Both the position numbers and the translations under genes were made by a program. Source: Turritopsis dohrnii (taxonomy: Eukaryota; Cnidaria; Hydrozoa; Anthoathecata; Oceaniidae). From it: 64,000 nt of DNA. Positions 48,779 to 61,800 of the stretch are shown one piece after another. Below the pieces are notes generated by a model. It made no database searches and was not told the DNA's origin. It saw only the letters and a program-made list of their open reading frames with translations. Every line of letters starts with the position of its first letter. Position 1 is the stretch's first letter. The stretch covers positions 1 to 64,000 of the forward strand of contig BQMF02000338.1 in the NCBI GenBank assembly GCA_027922465.2, written 5' to 3'.

Positions 48779-51191
48779 ATGGGAGCGAATATTCTCGGAG
48801 TGCTTGGGATCGTAATATTCTACATTGTCATCTTGGTGATTGGCATATGGGCGGCCAGGTCACGTGGTAAAGCCGTTAAAAATAAAGAGGACGCGGGAGG
48901 AACGAAAGAAGTCATTTTGGCTGGAAGAGGAATAGGCTTGTTCGTTGGAGCGTTTACAATGACAGGTACCTCTCTTTCAAAGCCATTCTTTCAAATGGAG
49001 TAGCCGGTGTTCACTGAATTTCTGAATTACTTTTTATTTCAGCTACATGGGTGGGCGGTGGATATATCAATGGAACGTCTGAAGCTGTTAATGAATTTGG
49101 GTTGCTATGGGCGCAGTCACCATGGGGATACTCCCTTAGTCTCTTATTGGGTGAGTCATATGTGTTGGTATTCTTGCGACTACATCTGTTTCGCTTTCTG
49201 TCAACCAAACAATTTATCCTTCATGTCTTTTTATTCAATATCGATGAGTACAAGAAATTTATTTTTGCACTAAAGAGGCTGACAACGCTTAATACATGTT
49301 TGTATAGAATCTATTGGGAAAATAAAAAAATGAGGGGTCTTTCCTTTAAATCTTTCTACACCATTTTATCTAGGAGGATTTCTTTTCGCTAAAATTATGC
49401 GTAAGCGAGGCTATGTCACCCTGCTGGATCCATTTCAAGAACGTTATGGTCGTCGAATTGGTGGTATCATGTATATCCCTGCATTTCTTGGAGAGTTATT
49501 GTGGTCAGCGGCAACATTGAACAGTTTGGGAGCTACAATAAGTGTCGTTCTGGATTTGGAGTTGAATGTATCCGTGATTGTATCAGCATGCATTGCGTTG
49601 TTTTACACATTCTTCGGAGGACTGTGGTCTGTTGCATACACAGATGTTGCGCAGCTCATTTGCATGTTCATCGGGATGGTACATAGTTTACACAGTCCCC
49701 TTCTAATCTAAATACCAGTATTTTAAAAAATTCCTCAAATGCTAAATTGAGTCTAATGCAGCAAGTCTACTGAATTCAGTTGCGGAAGACTCTTCTAATA
49801 GTGAACCTTGAAGGGACACAGAGCATTATGGCAGTCCCGGCCTCGTTTCTAAACATAATATGATGTAATTAGAACTGACAAACATTTTTCCCATTCTTAC
49901 GATTTTTTGTAAATGAAATGAAATGAAATGAAAGTGTTGAGAGTATATTATTATTGAGGGGTTCAAATGAGAACATGCTCAAAAGGAAAAATGAAGAGCT
50001 TGGTTCGTAAACTGTTCGTTAGTTCGTTAAAATATTCAGAAATTCGCAGTACTGATTGTTCACTGTTGGAAAGATTGCATAAAATCATGTTTTTCTATAC
50101 AAATTTTTTACCTCTTTGTTAGTGGCTCACAATACCGTTTGCGATTACCCATAAAGCTGTGAAAAGCATCTCGGTAACCATGCCGACTTGGACAGGAACA
50201 TGGGACACAAGTCGCTCTGGACTGTGGTTTGACTATGCATTTTTATTGGTAAGTTCAGTTCTCAAAGCTCAGCCCTCGTATTTCAGGATACGAATATAGA
50301 AAATGTTCACCCTTTTTCACAGCTGCAACATTTTCTGCCAGGATGGATTGTAGTTATTGATAAATATAAAAGAGGTTGTGTTTTTTCATTTATTCGGATC
50401 ATTTTAAAAGGCAATGTTCGGTTTTGGAATTCACCATCTTCACCTATTGTGATTTTTGTACTTTCATGATACAACTGCAATCACAGACATATAATATATT
50501 TACGCCCTCCATCATTAGATATTCGGTGGTATACCATGGCAAGTCTACTTTCAAAGGGTGCTATCAAGTAAATCGCACAAACGCGCCCAATATCTCTCAT
50601 TTGCTGCCGCCCTCGGGTGTTTGGTCATGGCTATACCGTCTGTTTTAATCGGAGCAATCGGTCACTCTACGGGTAAGCAATAGTTATATGATATTCGGAG
50701 AGGAAAATGCTGAATGTTATGACGTCATGTAAAATCGTGTTTTCAGATTGGACAATGACTGGTTATTATGAGAAATTCAAGAAAAATGGTACCATTAACT
50801 ATGGCCAAACGATGCCCCTAGTGCTGCAATATTTAACGCCGTCAGCTGTGTCTTTTATTGGACTTGGTGCCGTGTCTGCCGCCGTCATGTCTAGTGTAGA
50901 TTCGAGCGTTCTCTCGGCTAGCTCTATGTTTGCGCACAACATTTACAAGACAATTTTCCGACAGAGGGTAAGAAAGATGTTCATACGACTATTTCTATAT
51001 ATATAAAAAAAGGCTCGTTTGTAACATTTTGCAAAATCTCGAACATTAAAAGAAGAAAAACAACAATTCTACGACTAACCTAGTATTCGACAAATTTTCG
51101 GTGGCTTCAGCCATCGTGATCACGTCCATAATGCCGGGTTTTTTTATTACGGTAGCAGCGAAAGCGAATACCGTATTAAAACACCCTTGGA

Positions 51192-51230
<39 letters not shown>

Positions 51231-53142
51231 CTCCTCCGGCCGAAACGGCAGTTTTTAGCCTACGATTTAGAGTATGCGAGTCCCCACTAAAAACTCAATA
51301 TACATTCTAATGAACGAACGCAGCCTTTTGAATTTTCGAAGGTTTTCAATCACATACATTTAAAATACGTTTTCTTTGATATTTTATCACTTAATTGATG
51401 AAGGAATGGATATTAATCAAATAGGTCTACATAAAACTGGGACTTTTAGTTACTTTTATGGTACTGAATCAATGAACTTTGGCACTTGAAAATAGATATG
51501 TTTTTCGTGATGGTGTCAGTAAAGCACAGATCAGACTTTCTTATTACTTTCTATGTTTGTTAGCTATCTGTTCTGTCTTTGAACATCAAGGTTTTCAAAA
51601 ATAGAGTTAAAAAAAGGCAGTTATCTATTTGAATTCATTTTCGGTTTCAAAAAATTATAATTCAAAACATACATTTTTTTTTCGAAGAAACGCGTTTTTT
51701 TTTTCTACGTAAGCTCTTATAAAAAAAACGTACGTTATAAACAGCTCATGCATGTATAATTCTTTTGTCTTCTAATAAATTAAATTGCTGGTGTGTTGCG
51801 ATTAGACCCTATTTACACGAGTTAGTAATTTTAAACATTATAATATCGTTTATGCCTGTTTTCCACCAGTAAGATATCTCAAGAAATAACGTTTACAGAA
51901 CGTTTAAGAACTTTAAGTAAAATTTCAAATTTAAAAGTATTCTTGTGGCAAGTACTTTTGCTGCTACCGTTTTGCGCCATCTGGCTCTTGTTAAATGTTA
52001 AAAACATATCAGAAACTGACAACAATAAAACAAAGTATTCTAGGGTGATGATTTTATTGTTCTGTTAAGAGGACGTAGCCACTTGAGCTTAAGATCTTTA
52101 GAAGGGAAGGAAATACTGAGCCCACTGGAAGATTTTAACAGAAAGAAAATGTAACAAGGAACAAATGTAATAAATGGATAGGTTGAAACATCTGATCGAC
52201 TTGTTTTTCAGGCGAGCGATCGTGAAATGGTGTGGGTGATCCGGATTTCAATCATTCTTGTTGGTGCGTTGGCTACAACGATTGGATTGACTGTGAAAAC
52301 CATCTACGGGCTATCACTGCTCTGTTCCGACCTCATCTACGTCATTTTGTTTCCCCAACTTATCTGCGTCATCTACTTTCGATATGCGAATGGTTATGGG
52401 GCGTTATTCTCGTTCATAATCGGCATGGTATTGAGAATGTTGGGTGGTGAAAATCTGCTCAGTAAGAACCTCTTTCTTTTAAACCCCAAAAAAGGACGAA
52501 TAGCTACATAGAAAGCGATTCCTGAAGAGACAGAGTGCTTAATCGAAGAATTTTAATCATCTCTCTTCTGTCAGAAAAGTTGTTCATACTGAAATAGTAG
52601 AAGGTATTGAGAGTATCTGCAGAATCTAGCTTTCTTAACAGAACTGTTATTAACCCGGTGTAATGTTATACAAAGCTGTGTCACCTGCAAGCTTGAAACC
52701 CTCATATAACTATTTTAATCTGTTCCTCTATCGAATGTGATTTTTTTTTATTTCAGAGATGAACCCAGTGATAAAATATCCGTATTATGATGAGGAGAAG
52801 AACATTCAACTTTTCCCCTTTCGCACATTCTCCATGCTCGTGACAATAATTACTTTGTGGATATCATCAATTCTAACTCATTTGCTGTTTCAAAAAGAGA
52901 TCATTCCAATGCGTTATGATGTAGCAAATGCTTTTGCTAATGGAATACAAGATTTTGAGTTTGGAAAAATGTTTTCCTGCCGCGGTGTAGAGATGCCTGT
53001 TGAATTTCATAGCAATGGCAGATCAGAAGAAACAGAATTGATGGAAGAGAAGAGTAGAGGAAGTAATGGCGACATTATCAAATCAAATGTAAACGGAAAT
53101 AGTGAAAAAATGAATTTTTCCGGACCTATTGCTGACTTGTAA
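48779..53142 (+). CDS. slc5a7: High-affinity choline transporter-like, paralogue A (SLC5A7 family)
   Basis: Eight exons: 48779-48965, 49043-49150, 49374-49678, 50123-50248, 50519-50672, 50747-50967, 52212-52461, 52757-53142; 578 residues with no internal stop. The family is the Na+/Cl- dependent choline uptake carrier of the plasma membrane, classically feeding acetylcholine synthesis. SLC5A7 signatures in order: [105 protein letters not shown], then GGE in the predicted late membrane segment. Length equals the family norm (580 in human). The hydrophilic C-tail (about 90 residues, Glu/Asn/Ser-rich) is unlike the vertebrate tail. Intron 6 holds a dispersed repeat. The paralogue follows 5.7 kb downstream. 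Confidence 0.95.
51130..51545. repeat. Dispersed repeat, copy B (intron 6 of choline transporter A)
   Basis: Reverse complement of the family seen at 33270-33610. It includes a CTA/CTC triplet run (51195-51236) and CTCCGGCCG. It is non-coding, and the surrounding intron splices cleanly around it on paper. Confidence 0.7.
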
Positions 53143-53174
53143 GCATTCAAAACCTATAAAACATTTTCGTTGTT

Positions 53175-53180
53175 AATAAA
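53175..53180 (+). other. Polyadenylation signal of choline transporter A
   Basis: AATAAA 33 bases after the stop codon at 53140-53142, the first such hexamer downstream. Confidence 0.5.
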
Positions 53181-55946
53181 GCACAAAATATTTGACGCAT
53201 GCCTGTTGGAAACATCAGATATACCTAGTGAAAACATCGACAAAATGAACACGTATGGCTTTGAAATAAACAACTTTCTTGAACGATGAAGCACGTGGAG
53301 GTGGTCGACTGTCAAAAACGCTTTCGAAGTTAAACTGTCAAAAACGTTTATTGAAAGATATCCGATAGTGTAGGCAGCTATACTTATTTGCACGTATACT
53401 ATGGTAGGTAGCTGCTAGGAAGGTTTTTTCGAATGACAGTTCATTGACGAACAAAGTAATGGATAGACGTCATCTACATTTACAAACGAATGAAAAATAG
53501 TTTGGAAATTCAAATGATGCCCCTGAACATTTATTGATATTGTATCCCCATTTTTACCCGCGGAATGTTTTTGTCGCAACAGTCGGTATGGAAAAGTTAC
53601 AACGAAATGTAACTTCCACGTCATTGGTTAAACACAAATGAAACTTACTTTATTTGTTTATATTAGAGCACTTCACTTTAATCGATCTGGGTTGATCTTT
53701 TTATTTTTTGCTCATATGATTGCATTAACAAAACAATTTTCAGACCATCAAGCTTCTTAGATAAACTATCGTCATGAACTATAGGCAAGAGTGACTCAAC
53801 CATCCAGATGAATTTTACAAGGTTACACCATGAGCAGTTGATGGTCTGGAGTTGTCAAATAAACTGTCTTTATATCCCATGACAAGAATACGCATTTTTT
53901 GTATTTTTATTTGAGTTTCGCCCTAACTTCTTTAAAAACCCTGGTACTTTTGCCATCATCGTGAACCAGGCAAGTGTGACATCATCAGCGCGTTCGTCTG
54001 ATAACATAGATTAAACTATCTTTCTGATTAAAAGGATTTTATTCTCCATGAAAGATCGAAGCGTTTATGATGTTTGCTCGCTTAACCCAAACTGAAAAAA
54101 CAGTGTTTTGACCACAGTGATTGCTATACAAACCTATTGGCTTGTTTCGCAATCAGCTGCAAAACATTCTGTACCATCAATGTGTTTCCTTTTGCCGTTT
54201 TGCATTAGCTTAATTCAAAATGAGGCTGTTAGCGTGTAGTGATGCTGAGGAATTTTGTGCAAGTCAATTTAAAACACATTTTCTTGTGAATTTGTCGGTA
54301 TGTTTTTTTCACCTACCTCGAATTTTCGCATGACTTTTTTTCATGAAATTTGGTTGGCATTTCTATGCTTGTATGGTGAGCCGATCTCTACTCCGCATTT
54401 CGTGATCCTAGCACTGGAACACATTGAAGAGTGTATACCTTATTTAACGCACAATTTGTTGTAAATATCTTACTTATACTAGCTATCAAACTCCTAAAGT
54501 TGGCTTAATTATATACAATTAAGTATGCTATTTGTAGTTTGTCTTTCTATTATACTTGCCGTTAAACTTCTTTCAAAATTATTCTTAAAATGTTATTGTG
54601 TACTTTTTCTTTGATATTTTGTTTTGTAAAGGAATACTGCTAGCAGTTTGCTTTCACGTGGTCAAAGTAAGCACTCCTCAAATGGAGTGACAGGCAATAT
54701 TGATTTGAAATGTCCACAAAATACAGACAGGTGTAAATTACACTGTAAGCAATATTTTATGCAGTCAGTCTTCACCGCTTTCATACATCTTGTTTGGTAA
54801 CCTAAATGTTCTCGAACATATTTACGTTTTTTGTTTCCAGCTAGACAATAATGACCATGAGATTTTCTAGATCGTTGGGTTATTTTCATGCATTTTGTTT
54901 AATGTTTTGTTTCACAGTTCAACCTTATTGTAACTCTGCCTATGTAAAAAAAAAGACGAAACAACAAAAGTAAACAGACAAAGGTTTTAGAAGCTATAAA
55001 ATATTTATTTCCACAAACTTCAACCAAAAAGTAGTATGAAAAGTAAACTGGAAAAAGGTGAACAACGCAGGTGAACAACGTTAGACGGATCCTTTATTTA
55101 AACATTAGGGGATTTACGCAAGTACGATGGCAACGTGAGCAGCAATAGCAGGGCTCACACTCTTTTTCTAGCAATTTTTTGTCTCTTTTTTTGCCATTTT
55201 CACAGTAAAATACTTTAAAATACCATATTTTGCCACCAACTGTTTATTTTTTTGCTTTTTTCCACCAAATTTTCCTGAGATTTTTTGCTACATATACAGT
55301 ATTAGGAAAATGTTTAGCAATCTTACTATTCTTGTAGCTCTCGGGCTATTCATTGTAGCCTTGAATATGAAAATTTAAATAATTGAAAAAATTGAAAAAA
55401 TGAAAGTTACAGAACTGTTCAGAAAACATGAAACTTACAGGGCACATGTCTAAAGTAACTAAAATCTAAAATCCTACTGAGCGATATAGCAGAATATAAT
55501 GTTGTTTGTCTCTGGCATAATGAAACAAACTTTTTGAAAACCATATTCAAAACTTTTAGTTGTATTTGTCCAAAAATAAAATTGCTATCAGTTTTTAAAA
55601 TATAAACATAACTTTCAAATAAAACTTTAAAGTTATAAAATACAAAGTTAAGCTAATTGTTAGAACAAAATAACAAGAGGAAACTGCAAACGAACATTCT
55701 AGTCAAATTTCTAATTAAAATAACTAGTGGACATACTATATCTTACTACATCCGATGCCGAGAATTTTTTGCCTGTAACAAAATTTCAAACTCAAACGAT
55801 TCTCAGAAAATTCATTTGAACACTGTCAAACCTTACAACGAACCACATTTATCAATGGAAAACATTTTTTTACAAAAAGAACAATGTGCTTCCCGTTTCA
55901 TGTTGTATGGAGTTTTTCCCATCTTTAACTAATTTAAAATGTATAG
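53181..55946. other. Intergenic, no gene recognised
   Basis: No convincing coding region. The frame 55657-55932 (+, 91 codons) and a Cys-rich minus frame 54662-54889 have no assignable domain. Confidence 0.35.
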
Positions 55947-56214
55947 CTTAATGGTAGAAATTTTCACGCGATTATAGTTGACTAGTTTATATCAAACGTT
56001 AAACGATATACTTAATGACAAAAGAACGTTTTTCAAGTGACATTAAGTTCATAATGTCATCAATCAAATTATTCCGGGGGTCTAAAGGGTAAATAAATCT
56101 ACAAAAGCAGTGTTTTGCCCTTTTGCGCATAATTTTCATTATAATTTTAATGCATTTCTGCATTTTTGCGCAAATAGACAAAAATTAGTACACGTGAAAA
56201 TTTCTACCATTAAG
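55947..56214. mobile_element. Small MITE-like inverted repeat
   Basis: The ends CTTAATGGTAGAAATTTTCA and complement (22 bp) bound 268 bp of AT-rich sequence without coding capacity. No clear target duplication could be assigned. Confidence 0.6.
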
Positions 56215-56502
56215 GTATGTCTACGTTTACTTTAGAATCTGTTGAGTGGTCAGAAACATGAGCGCAACCGAGATAGTACAACGAAGTGAGGAAATGAGCT
56301 TGAGTATTTAGGCTACAACACAGAGCAACATATACAAAGTAACTCTATAAATCAACAAACAATAAATACAAAAAAACAAGAAAAATTAGTACACGTACGC
56401 TGGATAACATTGTTTTCACTATTTATCAACTAACTATTAACTAAAATACAATTGTGCATCAACCAAATATCATTGTCATATAAGAAGATTACATAATAGC
56501 AC
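56215..56502. other. Spacer, no gene recognised
   Basis: Probably contains the missing 3' end of the Tc1-like element, but no terminal repeat could be paired. Confidence 0.3.
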
Positions 56503-57481
56503 TTAATGCCCAATATAGCCCCCTATTTTTTCAGTTATACTGCAGAGTCTTTTATCGACTGAATTTGTCAATTTTTTGATGTTGTCTTTATCAACACGTT
56601 TTGCTGCATCCACTATTTCTTTCCAAAGCTCATCTAGTAAGCAATACTGCTTTCCTTCATTGTATAAGTAATTCTTTACGATTGACCATAAATTTTCAAT
56701 TGGGTTCAAATCAGGGGAAACAGCTGGCCATACCATCAGACGGTCGTCTACAGAACCACGTGAAGCTAACCATTGAATATCGAGAACCGTGAGAACTTGT
56801 GTTATCTTGCATAAATACAAAGTGTTTTCTTGGTACCTTGTGCAGCGATGGTGTAGTGGTTAGTACCTTTGAGTGCGACCGCTGCGACCCGTGTTCGAGT
56901 CCAGTTATGCCGTATCTCGATACTCCACTCCGATGCGCTTTAAAAGCAGCGTATCAGCCCATTAGGAGCCATCGACTGACTGCATACTGGCCTTCGGGCA
57001 AGTTAGAGCAATGCTATACGTATCTCTGGCGGTAAGTCAACTACTAGTTGCAAGTCGGCGGGCGGAAGAACCAACCGATTCGGATGGAAGCCCAAGGACT
57101 AAAAACTCTCGGTTACTTACTTACTTACTTACTTACTTTTCACCAAGGAAGAAAGTTCTTCTTTAAAAAACCACAATACGTTTCATAGTTTATTTTTACT
57201 CCATCTTCAACTCTAAAGGGGCCAACTAACTCGTCCTTGCTGATTGCAGCTCAAAACATTACACCACCGCCACCTTGCTGACGTCTTTCCATAGTTGGTG
57301 CTGAGTGGCCATCAACTTTCGAAAAATATAACTTATATATATACCTTTTGGCCCATTCAACCCTTTTTTCACGATGCTTCTGGGTAAGTGGTGTTTTTTT
57401 CTTTGACTTCTTCACCTTGGTTTCTTGCCTAAGTACTCTGCACTTTGTTGAACGAGGCATTAAATGTATAATGTATTTCAC
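56503..57481 (-). pseudogene. Tc1/mariner-type transposase relic, split by a SINE
   Basis: Minus strand, N to C: TPLTQKHREKRVEWAKRYI, then FSKVDGHSAPTMERRQQGGGGVMF and a frame leading to FLKKNFLPW at the SINE boundary. After the SINE come FMQDNTSSHGS (second catalytic Asp, in a shifted frame) and VWPAVSPDLNPIENLWSIVK (third catalytic residue Glu). The N-terminal paired-type DNA-binding domain is missing. The segment that should carry the first catalytic Asp reads FSKVDGHS rather than the usual FSDE. Frameshifts and the insertion make it inactive. Confidence 0.88.
56840..57138 (+). mobile_element. tRNA-derived SINE inserted in the Tc1-like transposase
   Basis: The head has RNA polymerase III-type internal boxes: A-box TGGTGTAGTGGTTAGTACC and B-box GTGTTCGAGTCC, at tRNA-like spacing. 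The body contains GGCGGTAAGTCAACTACTAG and CCCAAGGACTAAAAACTC. The tail is five copies of TTAC (57113-57136). A truncated relative lies at 47835-47990. Not a functional tRNA gene: the 3' acceptor half does not pair with the 5' end. Confidence 0.85.
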
Positions 57482-58833
57482 CCTTTAAACGATTAAACTT
57501 GTTTTGCTTGAAAATATTTTCCAAATTACTTTCATTGTTTGAATAGATCATTTCTTTTCATTCACCTGTAATGGACTTTTGTAAAGTTAATAGTGCGAAT
57601 CGTTGATAACAATTGATTTTTCTTCTTCCCTGATATTTTACACATTTGGAAACTTTAATTTTTGAAAGGTTTACAAAATTTCCTATCGAGTAAAATAAAA
57701 ATCAAGTTTATCACAACAACAAATAAAAAGTTATTCATATTCAAAGTTTGATGATATTTTTTCTGAAGACACACTGTATAACAGAAAATGAAGTTTCTTT
57801 ATCCTAAAAACAAAATTTCAACATGCTGCGATTAATCTCTCTCGAGATATTTGTAAAAATTAAAACAGATATTTTCATTTGCATGATAATTTGGCACGCA
57901 GTGTAATAAATATCGTAACTATTAAAATTATACCGAATGTATTAATAAGTTGCTAGAAAAAAAAGTGAGGAGAAAGCAAACATAAAGCAGGTTTCAAGTT
58001 TTAAATTCTGAACCATTTGATAATTTTTACTTTTTTTATCAAGAAAGACTACGTTTTTTTCAATTTTCAAAATGAATTCAAAATGGCCTTTTCTTTTCTT
58101 TTCATTTCCTGGTTTTTAAAAATATTTTGACTTTTGTTTTTCGCTGTTCCTTACAAAGCAGTTCTAATTTTTTTCCAGCCTAAAGTGTTTTTAAATACAT
58201 TGTTATTGTTTATGCGGAAAATATAATATTAATAAAATAGTATTTGAAGCGTTTAGTAACATTTGTTTCTGTTTCCTTCCTCTCGTTCATAATAGGGGGC
58301 AACAATACAGCATTTGTATATACGTATTCATTTTTTATTTCATAAAATGAAATGAATAAAAATCCGTAATATTTAATGCCATTATGGTACACTTAAAAGC
58401 GGACCATTTCACACGTTGTTGACATTTAACAACCCCAATCTCCATCTTAAAGCCTTTTCCCCCTTTCTTTCTCTAAAACAAAAGCCGTAAGTATGAGGTT
58501 AAATGTCCCCTCCTTCACTTATAAATAATAAATATTCATGAATAATGATAACAATCTCGGTCCTATAGACGTTTGTTCCTTTTTATTTTTGAGAAAACAT
58601 CCCTGAGTAAGAGGTTGCCTGACCCATGCTCCACGTTGTTTTGATAATTACTGGAGTTAATTCGTTAGAAAAGGTCAGTTGAAACAAAGTTGAATAGTCT
58701 AATTATTGTGCTGGTGTTGAATATAGGTGGCGATCTTTCTACAAATTGTACAACATGTTTTTATGTATATTTTCTCTACTTTGTAGATGAACTGAACAGT
58801 TAGTTCTGTTATAGGAAGATCTGTTTAAAAGTA
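57482..58833. other. Intergenic upstream of choline transporter B
   Basis: Includes a probable 5' part of the Tc1-like element (to about 57905, GCATGATAATTTGGCACGCA) without its terminal partner. No gene or defensible promoter element was recognised. Confidence 0.35.
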
Positions 58834-61800
58834 ATGGCTGCTAACGTCCTTGGAGTGCTGAGTATCATATTGTTCTACATCGTTATAATGGTGGTCGGTG
58901 TTTGGATCAGCAAAGCGCACGGTAAGAAACCGAATGGAGATGAAAGATGCACAAGAAATTTATTATTGGCTGACAGGCAGATTGGATTGGTTATTGGTGT
59001 GTTCACCATGACAGGTAAAAATCTCCTATCACGTCATTTTATATTTTCAATGCTGCATTTTCTTCAAGCTGGGACCCAGGGTCTATTACCTTTTATATAT
59101 AGACATAGGCAAATCCCAGGTTTAAAGTTGAGTTGATCGCGACGATCATGTAATTTTCAGTTACCGTTACCTGTTTAGCAACGTGGATTGGCGGAAGTTT
59201 TGTCAATGGAATACCAGAGGCTGTGAATTCATCAGGTGTGCTATGGGCTCACTCATCATGGGGTTACTCGGTTAGTTTGCTGCTCGGTATGTTCGTTTCA
59301 ATTGAACTATATATTCCCCCACTTATTACCTGCATAATATAATCAGACATTTTTCACAGGAGGATTCTTCTTCGCCAAAATCATGCGTAATCGTTCCTAC
59401 GTCACTCTGTTAGATCCGTTTCAAGAGCGTTACGGTCGCCGAATCGGTGGCATCATGTTTATCCCTGCATTTCTTGGTGACCTGCTGTGGTCGGCAGCCA
59501 CTTTAAACAGTTTAGGAGCCACAATCACAGTCATGTTATCTTTGGAAGTCAATATATCTGTGATAGTGGCAGCTTTTGTCTCTCTCTCCTACACGTTCAT
59601 CGGTGGGTTATGGGGGGTGGCATACGCAGATGTGGTACAGCTTACATCTATCTTGATAGGAATGGTAAGTTAAAAAGAGCGGAGAGAATCCTTGTTCCAT
59701 TCATCTTCGCAAAGACCCCTGAGTATTTATTATGTATACAGACACGATTATGGATTATTGATGTACAGACAAGAATATTCTGTGATTTACTACTTATAAA
59801 CCTTCTAGTACATCGTAATCGCTTCTATTTCCTACCATTACTGGTAAACAGCATTTTTGCGATGATTTCGGACAGGCTGGAATATTCGATGTCTTTATTA
59901 GATGATTAATGATTAACGATTAATGATTAGTGGACCAATTGTCGCTTTCATTTAGTGGCTAATAATCCCATTTGCTATATCCCATGAAGCTGTGACCAGC
60001 ATTGCTTCTACCGTAGATGGGTGGAAAGGAGTGATAAAGCCAAAGGATGCTGGCGTTTGGTTGGATCAAGCGTTTCAAATGGTTAGTACAATAAAGTATC
60101 TCAAGTGAAGGTGGCCTTAAATACTGGAAATTATAGATATAAAACTTTTTTGTGTTGCAGATGTTTGGTGGTATCCCATGGCAGGTTTACTTCCAAAGAG
60201 TCTTATCAAGTAAATCAAGCAGACGTGCCAAATATCTTTCGTTTGCGTCGGGACTTGGATGCTTATTCATGGCAGTTCCGTCAATAGTGATTGGAGCAGT
60301 AGCATTCTCAACAGGTAAAATCTTGACACTTACAATCACTTTCGGATTATAATCTACCGGGTGAGACAAAAAAAGTACCGTGTTTCAAAACAAATATCTT
60401 TAGATTGAATAATTATGGAAGATTTTATTTCTGATTAGAGGAATCCGTTAAGTTTATTTTGGTGTATTATTCTTATAATTTAGTTGCGTAGAAAAAACGT
60501 TATAGACAAAAAACTGGAAGGGGTCCTTGTAAAAATCTTCAAAAATGGACAAAAAACCGAGCAAAAAGTCTCGAAACAAGATTTATGTTTTTATTGCAAA
60601 CCATATGGGAATAAAACACACACACACGTAAGTGTGCTAAAACTTATTTTTCTTATTCCAAATAGTTAAGGTAAGTAAAAAGTTCAAACTTTTTTCAACA
60701 TTTTCTTAAAACTTTATTCCCTGAAACTTTTTATAAAGACTGTCTTGTAAAAAATATTGAGAAATGTCGCAACTCACAAAGAGTACGGTGAATAATGCTA
60801 CATAGGTGGTTAGACAATGGTATAACCGTTGGGCTAACGTACCTTATCTTACTCGTAGAACTGTTGTCAAAACTGTTCAAAAACTTCGCTCGGCTTTTTT
60901 CCAATTTCCGAAGATTTTTACAAGGACCGCTCCAGTTTTTTGTCCATAACTTTTTTTCTACTCAACCAAATTATAAGAATAATACACCAAAATATACTTA
61001 ACGGATTCCTCTAATCAGAAATAAATAAAACTATCTTTCATAATTATTCAATCTAAAGATATGTGTTGTGAAACACCGGTACATTTTTTTGACTCACCCG
61101 GTATATCCTACCAATAAAGTCTTTCTTTAGATTGGGAATTAACCAGTTTTGCTGAAATTGCTGGAAGGAAGAATGGTAGCATCTATTTCAAGAAAGGTGA
61201 AACGATGCCACTGGTTTTGAAGTACCTGACACCAAAAACTGTTTCCTTAATCGGGTTAGGAGCGATTTCTGCTGCTGCAATGTCAACAGTAGATTCTAGC
61301 GTTCTTTCAGCTAGCTCTATGTTTGCGTACAACATCTACAAAAACATCATCAGGCCAAAAGTGAGTATCACTATTAACTTTACTGTTTATTAACCAATAG
61401 AATGGTCAGTTGACATGTTTTGTTTTCAAATTTGATACAGGCAACCGATCGCGAAATAACCGTGGTTATCCGCATTTCCATACTGCTTGTGGGAACGTTG
61501 GCAACAACTATCGGATTAACTTTGAATACTATCCAAGGAGTTTCGACTCTGTGTTCCGATTTGATTTTCGTCATGTTGTTTCCACAGCTGGTTGGCGTCT
61601 TGTACTTTCGCTATGCAAACGGTTATGGTGCACTTATATCACTTGTTACAGGAATGTTCTTAAGAATAAGTGGTGGCGAACCAACGCTAGGTATATCTTT
61701 TTTCAACAAAAACAAATAAAAATGAATAATATTAAAAATATAACACCGAACACCAGTCTGAACGTCAGGAAATTCTGATAGAAAACTCAAAATTAAAAAC

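Noticed and set aside
54662..54889. Cys-rich minus-strand frame, faintly like the zinc-binding tail of piggyBac-type transposases
   Set aside because: Spacing of Cys and His does not fit a RING or PHD-like tail, and no transposase core lies upstream on that strand.
56840..56915. A possible tRNA gene
   Set aside because: A- and B-boxes are present, but no acceptor stem closes and the sequence continues into a SINE body and tail.
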